From positions 3,796 to 67,795 of the forward strand of contig CAJUGH010000024.1 in NCBI GenBank assembly GCA_910586215.1: a stretch of DNA of 64,000 nucleotides, in the 5' to 3' direction. The notes under the pieces were generated by a model. That model was not told the DNA's origin and did no database searches. It was given only the letters and a program-made list of their open reading frames with translations. A program made the translations under genes and the position numbers. Positions 25,590 through 34,655 of the stretch are shown one piece after another (the first letter of the stretch is position 1; the number at the start of each line of letters is the position of its first letter). The DNA is from an uncultured Acetatifactor sp. (GTDB taxonomy: Bacteria; Bacillota; Clostridia; Lachnospirales; Lachnospiraceae).

Positions 25590-26375
25590 TCACCCCAGCG
25601 CTACATCCAGCACCATCATCAGCACGAATCCCACGGCCACCCCCATGGTGGCAATATCGCTGTCCCCGTATTCCCCGGAATGGGCTTCCGGCACCAGTTC
25701 TTCCACCACCACATAGATCATGGCTCCTGCCGCAAAGGCCAGCAGATAAGGCAGGATGGGCACCACCTGTTCTGCCAGCCACACGGTGAATACTGCCCCT
25801 ACCGGCTCCACCACACCGGACAGGACACCATACCAGAAGGCCTTGGGCCTGGAAGCCCCGGCACTGCGAAGAGGCATGGAGATAATAGCACCCTCCGGGA
25901 AATTCTGTACCGCGATTCCTATGGACAGTACCAAAGCCCCAGCCAGGGTAATTCCTGTATTTCCCAGCAAGGCCCCGGCCAGGGTTACGCCCACCGCCAT
26001 CCCCTCCGGCAGGTTGTGCAGTGTCACTGCCAGAAGCAGCATGGTAGTCTTCCCAAAGCTACTCCTGACCCCTTCCGGCCTGTCCTTGTCCATATGCAGA
26101 TGGGGAACCATCCGGTCCAGCACCAGTAAAAATCCCATACCCAGAAGAAATCCTGCCGCCGCAGGCAGCCAGGCATTCCCTCCTCCTTCCCCGGCCATTT
26201 CAATGGCCGGGAGCAGCAGGGACCACACCGAAGCCGCAATCATGACCCCGGAAGCAAATCCTAGAAGCAACTTCTCCAGCAGGCCATTCATCTGCTTTCT
26301 CATGAAAAACACCATGGCCGCCCCCAGTGTGGTTCCCAGCAGGGGAATACAAACCACCGCAAACGATTCTTTCAT
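25590..26375 (-). CDS. ZIP-family metal transporter (GufA-like)
   Basis: 261 residues; start MKESFAVVCIPLL at 26375. Eight membrane helices; the metal-site motifs are VTLHNLPEGMAVGV (helix 4), GIAVQNFPEGAIIS (helix 5) and VEELVPEAH (helix 7 end). An acidic/His loop (MVPHLHMDKDRPEG) lies between helices 3 and 4. GufA-type ZIPs carry zinc and other divalent metals into the cytoplasm. It has its own promoter (26573-26600) and lies directly after the P1B ATPase gene, making a small metal-homeostasis group with opposing transport directions. Confidence 0.93.
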   Translation of the reverse strand: MKESFAVVCIPLLGTTLGAAMVFFMRKQMNGLLEKLLLGFASGVMIAASVWSLLLPAIEMAGEGGGNAWLPAAAGFLLGMGFLLVLDRMVPHLHMDKDRPEGVRSSFGKTTMLLLAVTLHNLPEGMAVGVTLAGALLGNTGITLAGALVLSIGIAVQNFPEGAIISMPLRSAGASRPKAFWYGVLSGVVEPVGAVFTVWLAEQVVPILPYLLAFAAGAMIYVVVEELVPEAHSGEYGDSDIATMGVAVGFVLMMVLDVALG

Positions 26376-26572
26376 CTCATCACCTATCCCGCATATCCTT
26401 ATACGGCCCTTACATCTGCCATCCATCCCATCCACCGGACTCTTTAGGAACTTCGAAAATACCTTGTGAAAACAGCACAGGATCTGGCATTCCGCGTCCT
26501 TTTGCCGGGCCTGCTTTCCCAATTGCGCTGTCTGAACTGTTACGGTGCAGGATGGATGGCAGGAAATTCAAC

Positions 26573-26600
26573 ATTATAGTATGTGGCATAGGCTGTTCAA
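26573..26600 (-). promoter_or_regulatory. Promoter of the ZIP transporter gene
   Basis: Minus-strand TTGAAC (26595-26600), 16 bp, perfect TATAAT (26573-26578). About 200 nt leader, which includes a family B end fragment (GTTCAGACAGCGC, near 26526-26540). Confidence 0.65.
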
Positions 26601-26607
26601 AATGCAT

Positions 26608-28656
26608 TTAATTTATTTCGCCTTTCACGCTTAGACACCGGATGGCATTCAGCACCGCAATCACCATGACTCCCACATCTGCAAAGATGGCAATCCACAT
26701 ATTGGCAATACCCACTGCCCCCAGTACCAGGCAGATGGCCTTCACGGCCAGTGCAAACACAATGTTCTCATAGACAATCCGCAGACATTTCCGGGAGATC
26801 CGGATGGCTGTGGCCAGTTTCATGGGATTGTCATCCATGAGCACAATGTCTGCCGCCTCAATGGCCGCATCGGAACCCAGCGCTCCCATGGCTACCCCGA
26901 TGTCTGCCCTGGAGAGAACAGGGGCATCATTGATGCCGTCCCCCACAAAGGCCAGGTTCTCCCCCGGTGCCTTGGCAGCCAGCAGTCCTTCCACGGCTTC
27001 CACCTTGTCGGCGGGGAGCAGTTCGCTCTTCACCTGGTCGATGCCAAGGTTCCCTGCCACCTGCTCTGCCACAGCCCTGGCATCCCCGGTGAGCATCACT
27101 GTCTGCTTCACGCCTGCCTTCTTCAGCGCCCGGACTGCCTCCCCGGCCTGCTCCTTCACCACATCAGATATCAGGATATACCCGGCATAGCTGCCGTCCA
27201 CGGCCACATGGACCACTGTGCCTGCCTGGGTATCTGCCTCATAGGCAAAGCCTTCCCGCTGCATCAGTCTGGCGTTCCCGGCTGCCACCGGAATGCCATC
27301 CACCAGGGCCTTGACACCATGACCGCTGATCTCCTCCACATCCGTGACCCGCCCCGGGAGGATTTCCTTCCCATAGGCCTCCCGCAGACTCTTACTGATA
27401 GGATGGCTGGAATAACTCTCTGCATGGGCCGCATATTCCAGAAGCTGCGCTGCCCCAGTTTCCCATACTGTCCCCAGGCCAGAAGCGCTTCCTGCCTCCC
27501 GGTCCTGTGCCCTTGCTTCCGTCTCCTGCCCGGCATCCCTCTCCTCTGCCTGGGACTGCCTGGATCCTTCTGCCTGCTTCCCCTGGCATGTCTCCAGGTA
27601 TTCCCGGGAAGGGCAGAGCCTCGTCACCTGGAACACACCCTTTGTCAAGGTCCCTGTCTTATCAAACACTACATATCTGGTCCTGGCCAGGGCCTCCAGG
27701 TAGTTGGAACCCTTGACCAGGATCCCACAGGAGGATGCCCCGCCGATTCCCCCGAAGAAACTTAAGGGTATGGAGATTACCAGGGCACAGGGACAACTGA
27801 TGACCAGGAAGGTCAATGCACGGATCACCCAGGTACTCCAGTCTGCAGGATTCCCCAGGACCAGGTTTATCACAGAGGGAATCACTGCCAGGGCCAGGGC
27901 GCTGTAACATACCGCCGGAGTATAATACCTGGCAAACTTGGTGATGAAATTCTCTGTCCGTGCCTTCTTCATGCTGGAATTCTCCACCAGATCCAGTATC
28001 CTGGACACAGTGGACTCCCCGAATTCCCTGGTAGTGCGGATCCGCAGCAGCCCGTTCATATTCACACAGCCGCTGATCACGTCCTGCCCCTCCCCAATTT
28101 CCCTGGGCACGCTCTCCCCTGTAAGGGCACTGGTATTCAAGGAGGAAGTGCCTTCCACCACCACCCCGTCTATGGGAACTTTTTCCCCGGGGCGCACCAC
28201 AATCACCGTACCCACCTCCACGTCATCCGGATCCACCTGTTCCAGGTTCCCTGCCTCATCCTCCACATTGGCATAGTCCGGACGGATATCCATCAAGGCC
28301 GTAATATTCCGGCGGCTCTTTCCCACAGCCACTGCCTGGAACAGTTCTCCGACCTGGTAAAAGAGCATCACGGCCACACCTTCCGAGAATTCTCCATCCA
28401 TGCCGTTTACTTCCTTATAGACCCCCAGCAGCATAGCCCCTACCGTAGCCACAGCCATTAGGAAATTCTCATCGAATACTTCTCCGTGCAGGATCCCCAG
28501 GACTGCCTTGCGCAGGATATCATATCCGATCACAAAGTATGGCACCAGGTACAGGAAGAACTTGGGAATCCCCTCCACCGGCACAAAATGCAGCCCCACC
28601 ATCAGCACTGCTGCCAGGATAATTCGTAAGAGCACCTTTTTCTGTTTCTTGGTCAT
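26608..28656 (-). CDS. P1B-type metal ATPase (cadmium/zinc type), lacking its HMA domain
   Basis: 682 residues; start MTKKQKKVLLRIIL behind GGGGAGGAT. Motifs: TGES in SALTGESVPRE, the metal-site CPC in LVISCPCALVIS, phosphorylated Asp in VFDKTGTLTKG, and GDGINDAPVLSRADIG; the last helix has DVGVMVIAVLNAIR. This pattern is the Zn/Cd/Pb exporter class. The N-terminal metal-binding domain normally fused to such pumps is absent but encoded separately just upstream (28767-28997). In the nucleotide-binding domain there is an odd ~45-residue Gln/Glu/Ala-rich insert after VFQVTRLCPSREYLETCQ. Transcribed from the metal-responsive promoter at 29084-29111. Confidence 0.95.
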   Translation of the reverse strand: MTKKQKKVLLRIILAAVLMVGLHFVPVEGIPKFFLYLVPYFVIGYDILRKAVLGILHGEVFDENFLMAVATVGAMLLGVYKEVNGMDGEFSEGVAVMLFYQVGELFQAVAVGKSRRNITALMDIRPDYANVEDEAGNLEQVDPDDVEVGTVIVVRPGEKVPIDGVVVEGTSSLNTSALTGESVPREIGEGQDVISGCVNMNGLLRIRTTREFGESTVSRILDLVENSSMKKARTENFITKFARYYTPAVCYSALALAVIPSVINLVLGNPADWSTWVIRALTFLVISCPCALVISIPLSFFGGIGGASSCGILVKGSNYLEALARTRYVVFDKTGTLTKGVFQVTRLCPSREYLETCQGKQAEGSRQSQAEERDAGQETEARAQDREAGSASGLGTVWETGAAQLLEYAAHAESYSSHPISKSLREAYGKEILPGRVTDVEEISGHGVKALVDGIPVAAGNARLMQREGFAYEADTQAGTVVHVAVDGSYAGYILISDVVKEQAGEAVRALKKAGVKQTVMLTGDARAVAEQVAGNLGIDQVKSELLPADKVEAVEGLLAAKAPGENLAFVGDGINDAPVLSRADIGVAMGALGSDAAIEAADIVLMDDNPMKLATAIRISRKCLRIVYENIVFALAVKAICLVLGAVGIANMWIAIFADVGVMVIAVLNAIRCLSVKGEIN

Positions 28657-28766
28657 AGTATCCTCCCCATCCGCATGATACGGACATATAGTGCTGCTGC
28701 CACAGCCATGCACATCTGTCTGCCCGGCTCATACCTATATCCATTCCCATCTCCCAGGCAGCCCCG

Positions 28767-28997
28767 CTACCGGCCCTCGTCCAGGAAAATCTCGCAGTCC
28801 TCCTCCACCTTCTTGCAGGCCTTCCTCACATCCTGCATCACCTGGCCCGGCTCTGCCCCCTCTGTAAACTCTACCTTCATCTTCTGGGTCATAAAGCTGA
28901 CTGTGGCATCCTCCACGCCGCTGACCTTCTTCGCTGCCTCTTCCATCTTCAAGGCACAGTTTGCGCAGTCCACTTCGATCTTATAAGTTTTCTTCAT
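28767..28997 (-). CDS. Heavy-metal-associated (HMA) domain protein
   Basis: 76 residues, GGGAGGG ribosome site. One ferredoxin-like HMA domain with the metal-binding CANC in YKIEVDCANCALKMEEAAKK. The short acidic tail (EEDCEIFLDEGR) has an extra Cys. It is the first gene of the operon and 110 bp before the ATPase gene, and would hand metal to the pump, replacing the missing N-terminal domain of that protein. Confidence 0.93.
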   Translation of the reverse strand: MKKTYKIEVDCANCALKMEEAAKKVSGVEDATVSFMTQKMKVEFTEGAEPGQVMQDVRKACKKVEEDCEIFLDEGR

Positions 28998-29055
28998 GAT
29001 GATACCCTCCCATTGATTTTTAGATGCAATTCATTTGCATCTCATATTTTGATTC

Positions 29056-29083
29056 ATTCATATGAACCATTGTTCATATGAAT
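29056..29083. promoter_or_regulatory. ArsR/SmtB-type operator (12-4-12 inverted repeat)
   Basis: ATTCATATGAAC (29056-29067) and GTTCATATGAAT (29072-29083) are perfect 12-bp arms around CATT. The core TGAAC...GTTCA matches the operators of ArsR/SmtB zinc and cadmium sensors. It begins right at the end of the -10 box, so a bound repressor would block the HMA-ATPase operon. No ArsR-family gene is in the window. Confidence 0.75.
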
Positions 29084-29111
29084 AGGATACCATACTTCTG
29101 GGATTTGTCAA
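29084..29111 (-). promoter_or_regulatory. Promoter of the HMA-ATPase operon
   Basis: TTGACA (29106-29111), 16 bp, TATCCT (29084-29089) on the minus strand, immediately upstream of the inverted repeat. Confidence 0.75.
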
Positions 29112-29145
29112 GTGTATTTTCCAGATAGTGCGAAAATTTGTAACA

Positions 29146-29244
29146 GTTCAGCAACGTCATTTGCAAGTGCCGTTCACGGCACTTTGACGCGCCTATGGCG
29201 CTTTCTGCCGCTTTGCGGCTTCCTTTACTCATGGATTGGCTGAA
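29146..29244 (-). repeat. Family B folded repeat, short form B3
   Basis: 99 bp bounded by GTTCAGC and GGCTGAAC. It shares with B1 and B2 the stretch ATGAGTAAAG, a hairpin GCCGCAAAGCGGC in place of GCTGCGAAGCAGC, and GCGCCATAGGCGC, but lacks the AGTGGAAA arm; its own hairpin GTGCCGTGAACGGCAC replaces it. It lies between the ClpX terminator and the HMA promoter. Confidence 0.65.
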
Positions 29245-29251
29245 CTGTTGC

Positions 29252-29290
29252 CAAAAATATACAACGGTCCAGCCTGACTGAACCGTTGTA
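29252..29290 (-). terminator. Terminator of the ClpX gene
   Basis: Minus-strand TACAACGGTTCAG pairs with CTGGACCGTTGTA (one G-T pair) around 5 nt and is followed by TATTTTTGG. It lies about 70 nt after the ClpX stop codon. Confidence 0.75.
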
Positions 29291-29357
29291 TAAATGTATC
29301 CCAATTATCTAATTACCTGCACAAGTAAAACCTTCGAAAGCCAATGGCAAAGCCGCC

Positions 29358-30935
29358 TCACTCCTCCCTGCCGCCTTCCGGCAGCCTGGGAACCTCTGGC
29401 AGCAGGTTGCCCCGGATGTCGATCACCGGCCCTCCTGTGCCCTGGATATACTCCTTTGTGATTGTCACCCTGCCTATATTGTCATCCTTGGGGATCTCGT
29501 ACATGATATCCAGCATAAAATCTTCTATGATGGACCGCAGGGCCCTGGCCCCGGTATCGCGCTCCATGGCCTTGTCGGCAATGGCCTCTAAGGATCCTTC
29601 CGTAAACTCCAGCTTCACCTCATCCAGTTCCAGCAACTTCTGGTACTGCTTCAGGATGGCATTCTTCGGCTCCTTCAGAATCTTCACCAGCATCTCCTTG
29701 GTCAGCCCCTCCAGGGTGTAAATAATGGGCAGGCGGCCGATAAATTCCGGGATCATGCCAAACTTCCGGATATCCTCCACCGTCACCTTGGACAGGATAT
29801 TCTTATCCTTGTCATATTTGTCCCGCAGTTCGGAGTTGAAACCAATGGAGGCCGTCTTCGTCAGACGCTCCTTGATGATATCTTCCAGATCCGGAAAGGC
29901 ACCGCCACAGATAAACAGGATATTCCGGGTGTTCACTGTGGCCAGGGGCACCATGGCATTCTTGCTGTTGGCACCCACAGGCACCTCCACCTCGGCACCC
30001 TCCAGGAGTTTCAGCATTCCCTGCTGGACGCTCTCCCCGCTCACATCCCTGGTGTTGGTATTCTTCTTCTTGGCGATCTTGTCGATCTCATCGATGAAAA
30101 TGATGCCCCTCTCTGCCTTCTCCACATCGTTGTCTGCAGCCGCCAGAAGCTTTGACACCACGGATTCAATGTCATCCCCGATATAACCGGCCTCGGTGAG
30201 GGAAGTGGCATCCGCAATGGCCAGGGGCACATCCAGCAGACGGGCCAGGGTCCGCACCAGGTAAGTCTTGCCGCTGCCGGTAGGTCCGATCATCAGCATA
30301 TTGGATTTCTCTATCTCTATATTGTCCATGGTACCTGTGGCCACCCTCTTATAGTGGTTATATACTGCCACCGAGATCACCTTCTTGGCATGCTCCTGTC
30401 CTACCACATACTCGTCCAGGCTGGCCTTGATCTTATGGGGTGCCGGGATATCCCGGATGTTCAGTACAGGCTTTTCCCCTTCCGTTTTCTTCTTCTTTTT
30501 CAGCTTCTGCTTGTTGGGGATCCCCCCATCCCCCTGAAGATCTGCCAGGTTCACGAAGCTGATATTGGGGAATCCTCCCATATTGGGGAATCCCCCCTGT
30601 TTGGACAACTGGTCCAGTTCATTCTGAAACTGGGGATTGTTCAGCATCCCCTGATAGTCGAACTGGCTCACTGTCTCCATGGTCTTATGCATACAGTCAT
30701 TGCAGATACAGATATTATTGGGCAGCTTGAACATTTTCCCGGCCTTGCTCTCCGGCCTCCTGCAGATAAAACACACATCCTCATATTCACTGTTGGCGCT
30801 TTTCCCTGCATTTGCAGTGATGGAAGCGTCTTTCTTCCCCTCATTCTTCCCCTGCCCGTCTTCCTGTGCCGTCTCTTCCTGTTCCACATCCTGCAGATCT
30901 TCCAGGTTCTCATTCTCGTTGTATCTATCGGACAT
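29358..30935 (-). CDS. clpX: ClpX-type AAA+ unfoldase with extended linker
   Basis: 525 residues, roughly 100 longer than usual ClpX. Start MSDRYNENENLED at 30935 behind GGAGGGG. An acidic N-terminal extension (~60 residues) precedes a zinc-binding domain (CFICRRPES...CICNDC, about residues 61-90). A Gly/Phe/Asn linker (SKQGGFPNMGGFPNISF) and a Lys-rich stretch follow. AAA+ core: Walker A LMIGPTGSGKTYLVRTLA, Walker B IIFIDEIDKIAKK, sensor/pore region GESVQQGMLKLLEG and C-terminal FIGRLPIIYTLEGLT, all ClpX-like. The ClpP-docking IGF tripeptide is not obvious. No clpP or tig gene is adjacent, so it may be a second ClpX working with or without ClpP. Confidence 0.92.
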   Translation of the reverse strand: MSDRYNENENLEDLQDVEQEETAQEDGQGKNEGKKDASITANAGKSANSEYEDVCFICRRPESKAGKMFKLPNNICICNDCMHKTMETVSQFDYQGMLNNPQFQNELDQLSKQGGFPNMGGFPNISFVNLADLQGDGGIPNKQKLKKKKKTEGEKPVLNIRDIPAPHKIKASLDEYVVGQEHAKKVISVAVYNHYKRVATGTMDNIEIEKSNMLMIGPTGSGKTYLVRTLARLLDVPLAIADATSLTEAGYIGDDIESVVSKLLAAADNDVEKAERGIIFIDEIDKIAKKKNTNTRDVSGESVQQGMLKLLEGAEVEVPVGANSKNAMVPLATVNTRNILFICGGAFPDLEDIIKERLTKTASIGFNSELRDKYDKDKNILSKVTVEDIRKFGMIPEFIGRLPIIYTLEGLTKEMLVKILKEPKNAILKQYQKLLELDEVKLEFTEGSLEAIADKAMERDTGARALRSIIEDFMLDIMYEIPKDDNIGRVTITKEYIQGTGGPVIDIRGNLLPEVPRLPEGGREE

Positions 30936-30992
30936 TGTCCCCTCCATTCCTGCCGCACAGCTGCGGCACACGATCCTGTGGATCCTATTACG

Positions 30993-31021
30993 AGTATACT
31001 GGAAAAAACGTCCTGGCACAA
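30993..31021 (-). promoter_or_regulatory. Promoter of the ClpX gene
   Basis: Minus-strand TTGTGC (31016-31021), 17 bp, TATACT (30993-30998); weak -35 and good -10, about 58 bp upstream of the start codon. Confidence 0.5.
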
Positions 31022-31060
31022 GTAATCTTTTTCTAAACTATGCGTAACAGTTCAGCTAGT

Positions 31061-31087
31061 GTTGCTGTGAACGAAGGGAACAGTAAC
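31061..31087. repeat. Solo end of a family A repeat
   Basis: GTTGCTGTGAACGAAGGGAA followed by CAGTAAC, the same 27-bp inverted-repeat block found at one end of copies A4 and A5, but without the rest of the element. A family B-like AACAGTTCAGC lies just before it. Confidence 0.6.
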
Positions 31088-31088
31088 G

Positions 31089-31120
31089 TAAAACCCCGGA
31101 CAGGGCCATCCCGTCCGGGG
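31089..31120 (-). terminator. Terminator of the HtrA-like protease gene
   Basis: Minus-strand CCCCGGACGGG pairs with CCTGTCCGGGG around a 5-nt loop, followed by TTTT. It lies about 70 nt after the protease stop codon. Confidence 0.85.
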
Positions 31121-31187
31121 CTTGATTCTGTACATGGTAGTGCGGCTGACTGCAAAGGGAGTAGATACCCATTTCCAGGAGCCACCT

Positions 31188-32582
31188 TTATCGGTCTTCC
31201 GTCCTCTCTCCCAGGGTAACCTCCAGTTCATAAGGCTCATACTCGCCGTTGATCAGACGGTTCACTGTGACAGTTATGGTGTCTCCAATCTTGTAATACT
31301 GTATCACATTCTGTAGATCTGTATAGGACGAAACCCTCTGTCCATCAAATCTGGTGATGATGTCTCCCCTCAGGATGCCCGCCTTGTCTGCGGCACTGCC
31401 ATCCTCCACCGCATATACGAAGACACCCCTGGGCATATTGTAGACCTGGGACATATCCTCAGGGACATTCTGCATGGTGATCCCCATGTAGCCCTTTTCC
31501 TCTTCCGCAACCTTGGTCCTGGTCTGGCGTTCCATCAGTTCGGAGATAATCGGGCTTGCAGAACTGATGGGAATGGCATAGCCCATGCCTTCCACCGTGG
31601 TGCCATAGAGCTTGCTGGAGTTGATGCCGATGACTTCCCCGTTAATATTCAGCAGGGCACCACCGGAATTCCCCTCGTTGATGGCCGCATTGGTCTGGAT
31701 AAAGGTCCCCTTGGAGCCATCGGACATGGTCACTTCCCGGTTCAAGGCGCTGACGATGCCATTGGTCACAGACTGGCCATATCCCAGGGCATTGCCGATG
31801 GCGATCACCGGCTCTCCCAGCTTCAGTTCATCGCTGTCCCCCAGGGCCGCCACGGTGATGGCTTTCTTCGTCTGCTCCGTCAGATCCTCCAGTTTCACGG
31901 CGATCACGGCCAGATCCATCTCCGGATCCGTACCCTTGATGACAGCTTCTGCCACGGAACCATCGATAAAGGTGACTTCCAGGGTAGTGGTGCCTTCCAC
32001 CACATGGTTGTTGGAGACAATGAGCAGTTCCCCTTCATTCTCCGATACAATGATCCCGGATCCTGCCGCCGCACGGTCCTGTTTGTAGGACTGTCCCCAG
32101 AAAGTGGTGCCTGTGCTGGTAAAATTATTCACAATGGACACCATGGCCGGCATGACCTTCTCCACCACACCGGTGAGATCTGTCTGTACCATGGTCACAT
32201 GGGACACATTGGCGCTGTTGGCCGGCACATCCGTGGATGTGTCCGTAACCGGCTGGGAGATGGAGGTTCCCTTGCCATCTGCCGGGGATGTGGACAACTG
32301 TCCGGTTCCAAGCTGTACCGCATAGAACCCGATTCCTGCAAAGAGTCCGAAACACAGCCCCAGAGCCACACTGAGCATCAGCTTGCGGAATGTGCCTCCC
32401 TTCTTCCCGGGTGTCCTGCCTTGCTGCATGCCCTGTCCCTGTGCCATGTATCCCTGGGCCTGGTTTCCTGCCCCTGCCTGGCCGGGTCCGAATGAACTGC
32501 CTGTGGTCTGGTATGTTGTGTACTGGTTGGAACCTGTACTGGTGCCTGTGTCAGAATTGGAATAAATTTCATTTTCGTACAT
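31188..32582 (-). CDS. HtrA/DegP-like serine protease with PDZ domain
   Basis: 464 residues; AGAAAGGGG before the ATG. A Gln/Gly/Tyr-rich cytoplasmic tail (1-65) is followed by a membrane anchor (about 68-90), then a trypsin-like domain with His in VSNNHVVEG, Asp in MDLAVIAVKL and Ser in EGNSGGALLNI. The C-terminal PDZ domain (about 365-455) includes RGVFVYAVEDGSAADKAG. HtrA proteases degrade or refold misfolded proteins at the outer membrane face. Placed downstream of glmS and the polysaccharide locus and upstream of clpX, it adds to an envelope/protein-quality group. A solo family A end lies between it and glmS. Confidence 0.95.
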   Translation of the reverse strand: MYENEIYSNSDTGTSTGSNQYTTYQTTGSSFGPGQAGAGNQAQGYMAQGQGMQQGRTPGKKGGTFRKLMLSVALGLCFGLFAGIGFYAVQLGTGQLSTSPADGKGTSISQPVTDTSTDVPANSANVSHVTMVQTDLTGVVEKVMPAMVSIVNNFTSTGTTFWGQSYKQDRAAAGSGIIVSENEGELLIVSNNHVVEGTTTLEVTFIDGSVAEAVIKGTDPEMDLAVIAVKLEDLTEQTKKAITVAALGDSDELKLGEPVIAIGNALGYGQSVTNGIVSALNREVTMSDGSKGTFIQTNAAINEGNSGGALLNINGEVIGINSSKLYGTTVEGMGYAIPISSASPIISELMERQTRTKVAEEEKGYMGITMQNVPEDMSQVYNMPRGVFVYAVEDGSAADKAGILRGDIITRFDGQRVSSYTDLQNVIQYYKIGDTITVTVNRLINGEYEPYELEVTLGERTEDR

Positions 32583-32759
32583 AATGATTACCCCTTTCTT
32601 CTATTTATCTGCGATTTTCCGTCATTGCCGCATGGATATCTGCTTCCGCAGACTCTGGATTGTAAGGTCTGGGAATTGCTTTTCCCTAACCGTGTAACCA
32701 CAGTATATCCTGCAATTGTGACGGATTTGTGTTTCATTTATGAAAAGGGTATGAATTGT

Positions 32760-32786
32760 GTTGCTGTGAACGGAGTGAACAGTAAC
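32760..32786. repeat. Solo end of a family A repeat
   Basis: A 27-bp block, GTTGCTGTGAAC / GTGAACAGTAAC around three bases, lying 15 bp after the glmS stop. The rest of the 218-bp gap up to the protease start has no gene and no clear promoter. Confidence 0.65.
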
Positions 32787-32800
32787 TGAATTGTAACCGT

Positions 32801-34627
32801 TTATTCCACCGTGACGGACTTTGCCAGGTTCCTGGGTTTATCCACGTCACATCCCCGGCCCACTGCCACATAGTAGGCGAACAGCTGCAGGGGAATGATG
32901 GCCAGGGAATTGGCAAAATAGGGGGTGGTTCCTGGCAGATATACCACATAGTCTGCCACCTTCTCCATGGCCTTGTTCTCCTCATTGGTCACGGCCATGA
33001 CGAATGCACCCCTGGCCTTCACCTCCTGGGTATTGCCGATCGTCTTCTGATAGAGCAACGGCTGGGTGGACAGTGCCACCACCAGGGTTCCTTCCTCGAT
33101 CAGGGAGATGGTTCCATGTTTCAGTTCCCCTGCCGCATAAGCTTCCGAATGCACATAGGAGATCTCTTTTAGCTTAAGGGAGCCTTCCAGGGATATGGCA
33201 TAGTCTATTCCCCGGCCAATGAAGAAGATATCCCTGGCCCCCAGGTACCTGCTGGCAAAATGCTGGATCTTCTGCTTCTGTCCCAGGAGCAGTTCAATCT
33301 GGTCCGGCAGGCATTGCAGGTCTCCCAGCAGGGTCCGGAATTCTTCCTTGGGAAGCACCCCTTTCACCCTGGCAAATTTCATGGCCAGCAGGTACAGGGC
33401 CACAAGCTGGGCGCTGTACGCTTTGGTGGTGGCCACGGCAATCTCCGGCCCTGCCCAGGTATACAGGCAGGCATCTGCCTCCCTGGCAATGGAACTTCCC
33501 ACCACATTCACGATCCCCAGCACCTTCTGTCCCCTGGCCTTGGATTCCCGAAGGGCCGCCAGGGTATCTGCCGTCTCCCCGGACTGGCTGATGACCATCA
33601 CCATGCTGCCTTCCTCCATGATGGGGTCCCGGTAACGGAATTCACTGGCCACATCCACCTCCACCGGAATCCTGGCTAGGCCCTCCAGCACATATTTCCC
33701 GGTGACGCCTGCGTGGTAGGCAGAACCACAGGCCACAATATGGATCTTCTTCACGGCAGCCAGTTCCTCGTCTGTCATATGCAGTTCCTCGATCACGATC
33801 TCCCCTTCCTTGATCCTGGGGGAAATGGTGTCCGCAATGGTCCTGGGCTGTTCGTACATTTCCTTCAGCATAAAATGTTCATATCCGGCCTTCTCTGCCG
33901 CATCCGCATCCCAGTCAATGGTCACAGGTTCCTTGGACAGTTCCTCCTCGTCCACGGAGAAGAACCGCAGGCTGTCCCGGCCAAGGGCGGCTACCTCCTG
34001 GTTGTCCATATAATATACCGTCCTGGTATACTTCAGGATGGCAGGCACATCCGAGGCAATGAAACATCCGGAAGCATTCTGCCCTACGATCAGCGGGCTG
34101 TCCTTCCTGGCGGCATAGATTTCCTCCGGATAGTCCGCGAACATGATCCCAAGGGCATAGGAACCTTCCACCCGGTGCAGTACCTTGGTGATGGCTTCCA
34201 GGGGGTTGCCCTTGTAATAGTAGTCCAGCAGATGGGCCAGCACCTCTGTGTCTGTATCCGACTGGAACTGGTAACCCTTGTCTGCCATTTTCTTCTTCAA
34301 GGGAATATAGTTCTCAATGATGCCGTTATGTACCACTGCAATGGTTCCTGCCTGGTTCATATGAGGGTGGGCATTCCTGTCGCTGGGCGCACCATGGGTA
34401 GCCCATCTTGTATGACCGATACCTGCATTCCCCCGCATGGTCTCCCCTCCCCTGGTAAGGTTCTCCAGGATCTTCAGCCTTCCAATGGCCTTCCTAGTCT
34501 GGATCTTCTCCCCGTCATACACTGCCATTCCCGCCGAGTCATATCCCCGGTACTCCAGCCTTGCCAGCCCGTCTAATATAATAGGCGCCGCCTGCCCGTT
34601 TCCAATATATCCTACAATTCCGCACAT
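32801..34627 (-). CDS. glmS: Glutamine-fructose-6-phosphate aminotransferase (GlmS)
   Basis: 608 residues, the normal length. Catalytic Cys2 in MCGIVGYIG starts the glutaminase domain (1-240), with LEYRGYDSAG and GHTRWATHG. Two SIS isomerase domains follow (MVISQSGETADTL, ALSTQPLLYQKTI), ending in the usual KPRNLAKSVTVE. It makes glucosamine-6-phosphate, first step to UDP-GlcNAc for peptidoglycan and the polysaccharide. In many Firmicutes a glmS ribozyme precedes the gene; here only 29 bp separate it from a glycosyltransferase gene, so no ribozyme fits in between. It is the last biosynthetic gene of the surface-polysaccharide region. Confidence 0.97.
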   Translation of the reverse strand: MCGIVGYIGNGQAAPIILDGLARLEYRGYDSAGMAVYDGEKIQTRKAIGRLKILENLTRGGETMRGNAGIGHTRWATHGAPSDRNAHPHMNQAGTIAVVHNGIIENYIPLKKKMADKGYQFQSDTDTEVLAHLLDYYYKGNPLEAITKVLHRVEGSYALGIMFADYPEEIYAARKDSPLIVGQNASGCFIASDVPAILKYTRTVYYMDNQEVAALGRDSLRFFSVDEEELSKEPVTIDWDADAAEKAGYEHFMLKEMYEQPRTIADTISPRIKEGEIVIEELHMTDEELAAVKKIHIVACGSAYHAGVTGKYVLEGLARIPVEVDVASEFRYRDPIMEEGSMVMVISQSGETADTLAALRESKARGQKVLGIVNVVGSSIAREADACLYTWAGPEIAVATTKAYSAQLVALYLLAMKFARVKGVLPKEEFRTLLGDLQCLPDQIELLLGQKQKIQHFASRYLGARDIFFIGRGIDYAISLEGSLKLKEISYVHSEAYAAGELKHGTISLIEEGTLVVALSTQPLLYQKTIGNTQEVKARGAFVMAVTNEENKAMEKVADYVVYLPGTTPYFANSLAIIPLQLFAYYVAVGRGCDVDKPRNLAKSVTVE

Positions 34628-34655
34628 ATCTGCCCTTGCTCCTGTCTGTTATTCG

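Noticed and set aside
29074..29304. A minus-strand 76-codon frame over the HMA promoter region
   Set aside because: It spans the ClpX terminator, repeat B3 and the metal promoter, and matches no protein pattern.
34628..34655. glmS ribozyme
   Set aside because: The gap is too short to hold it and no ribozyme core was seen.
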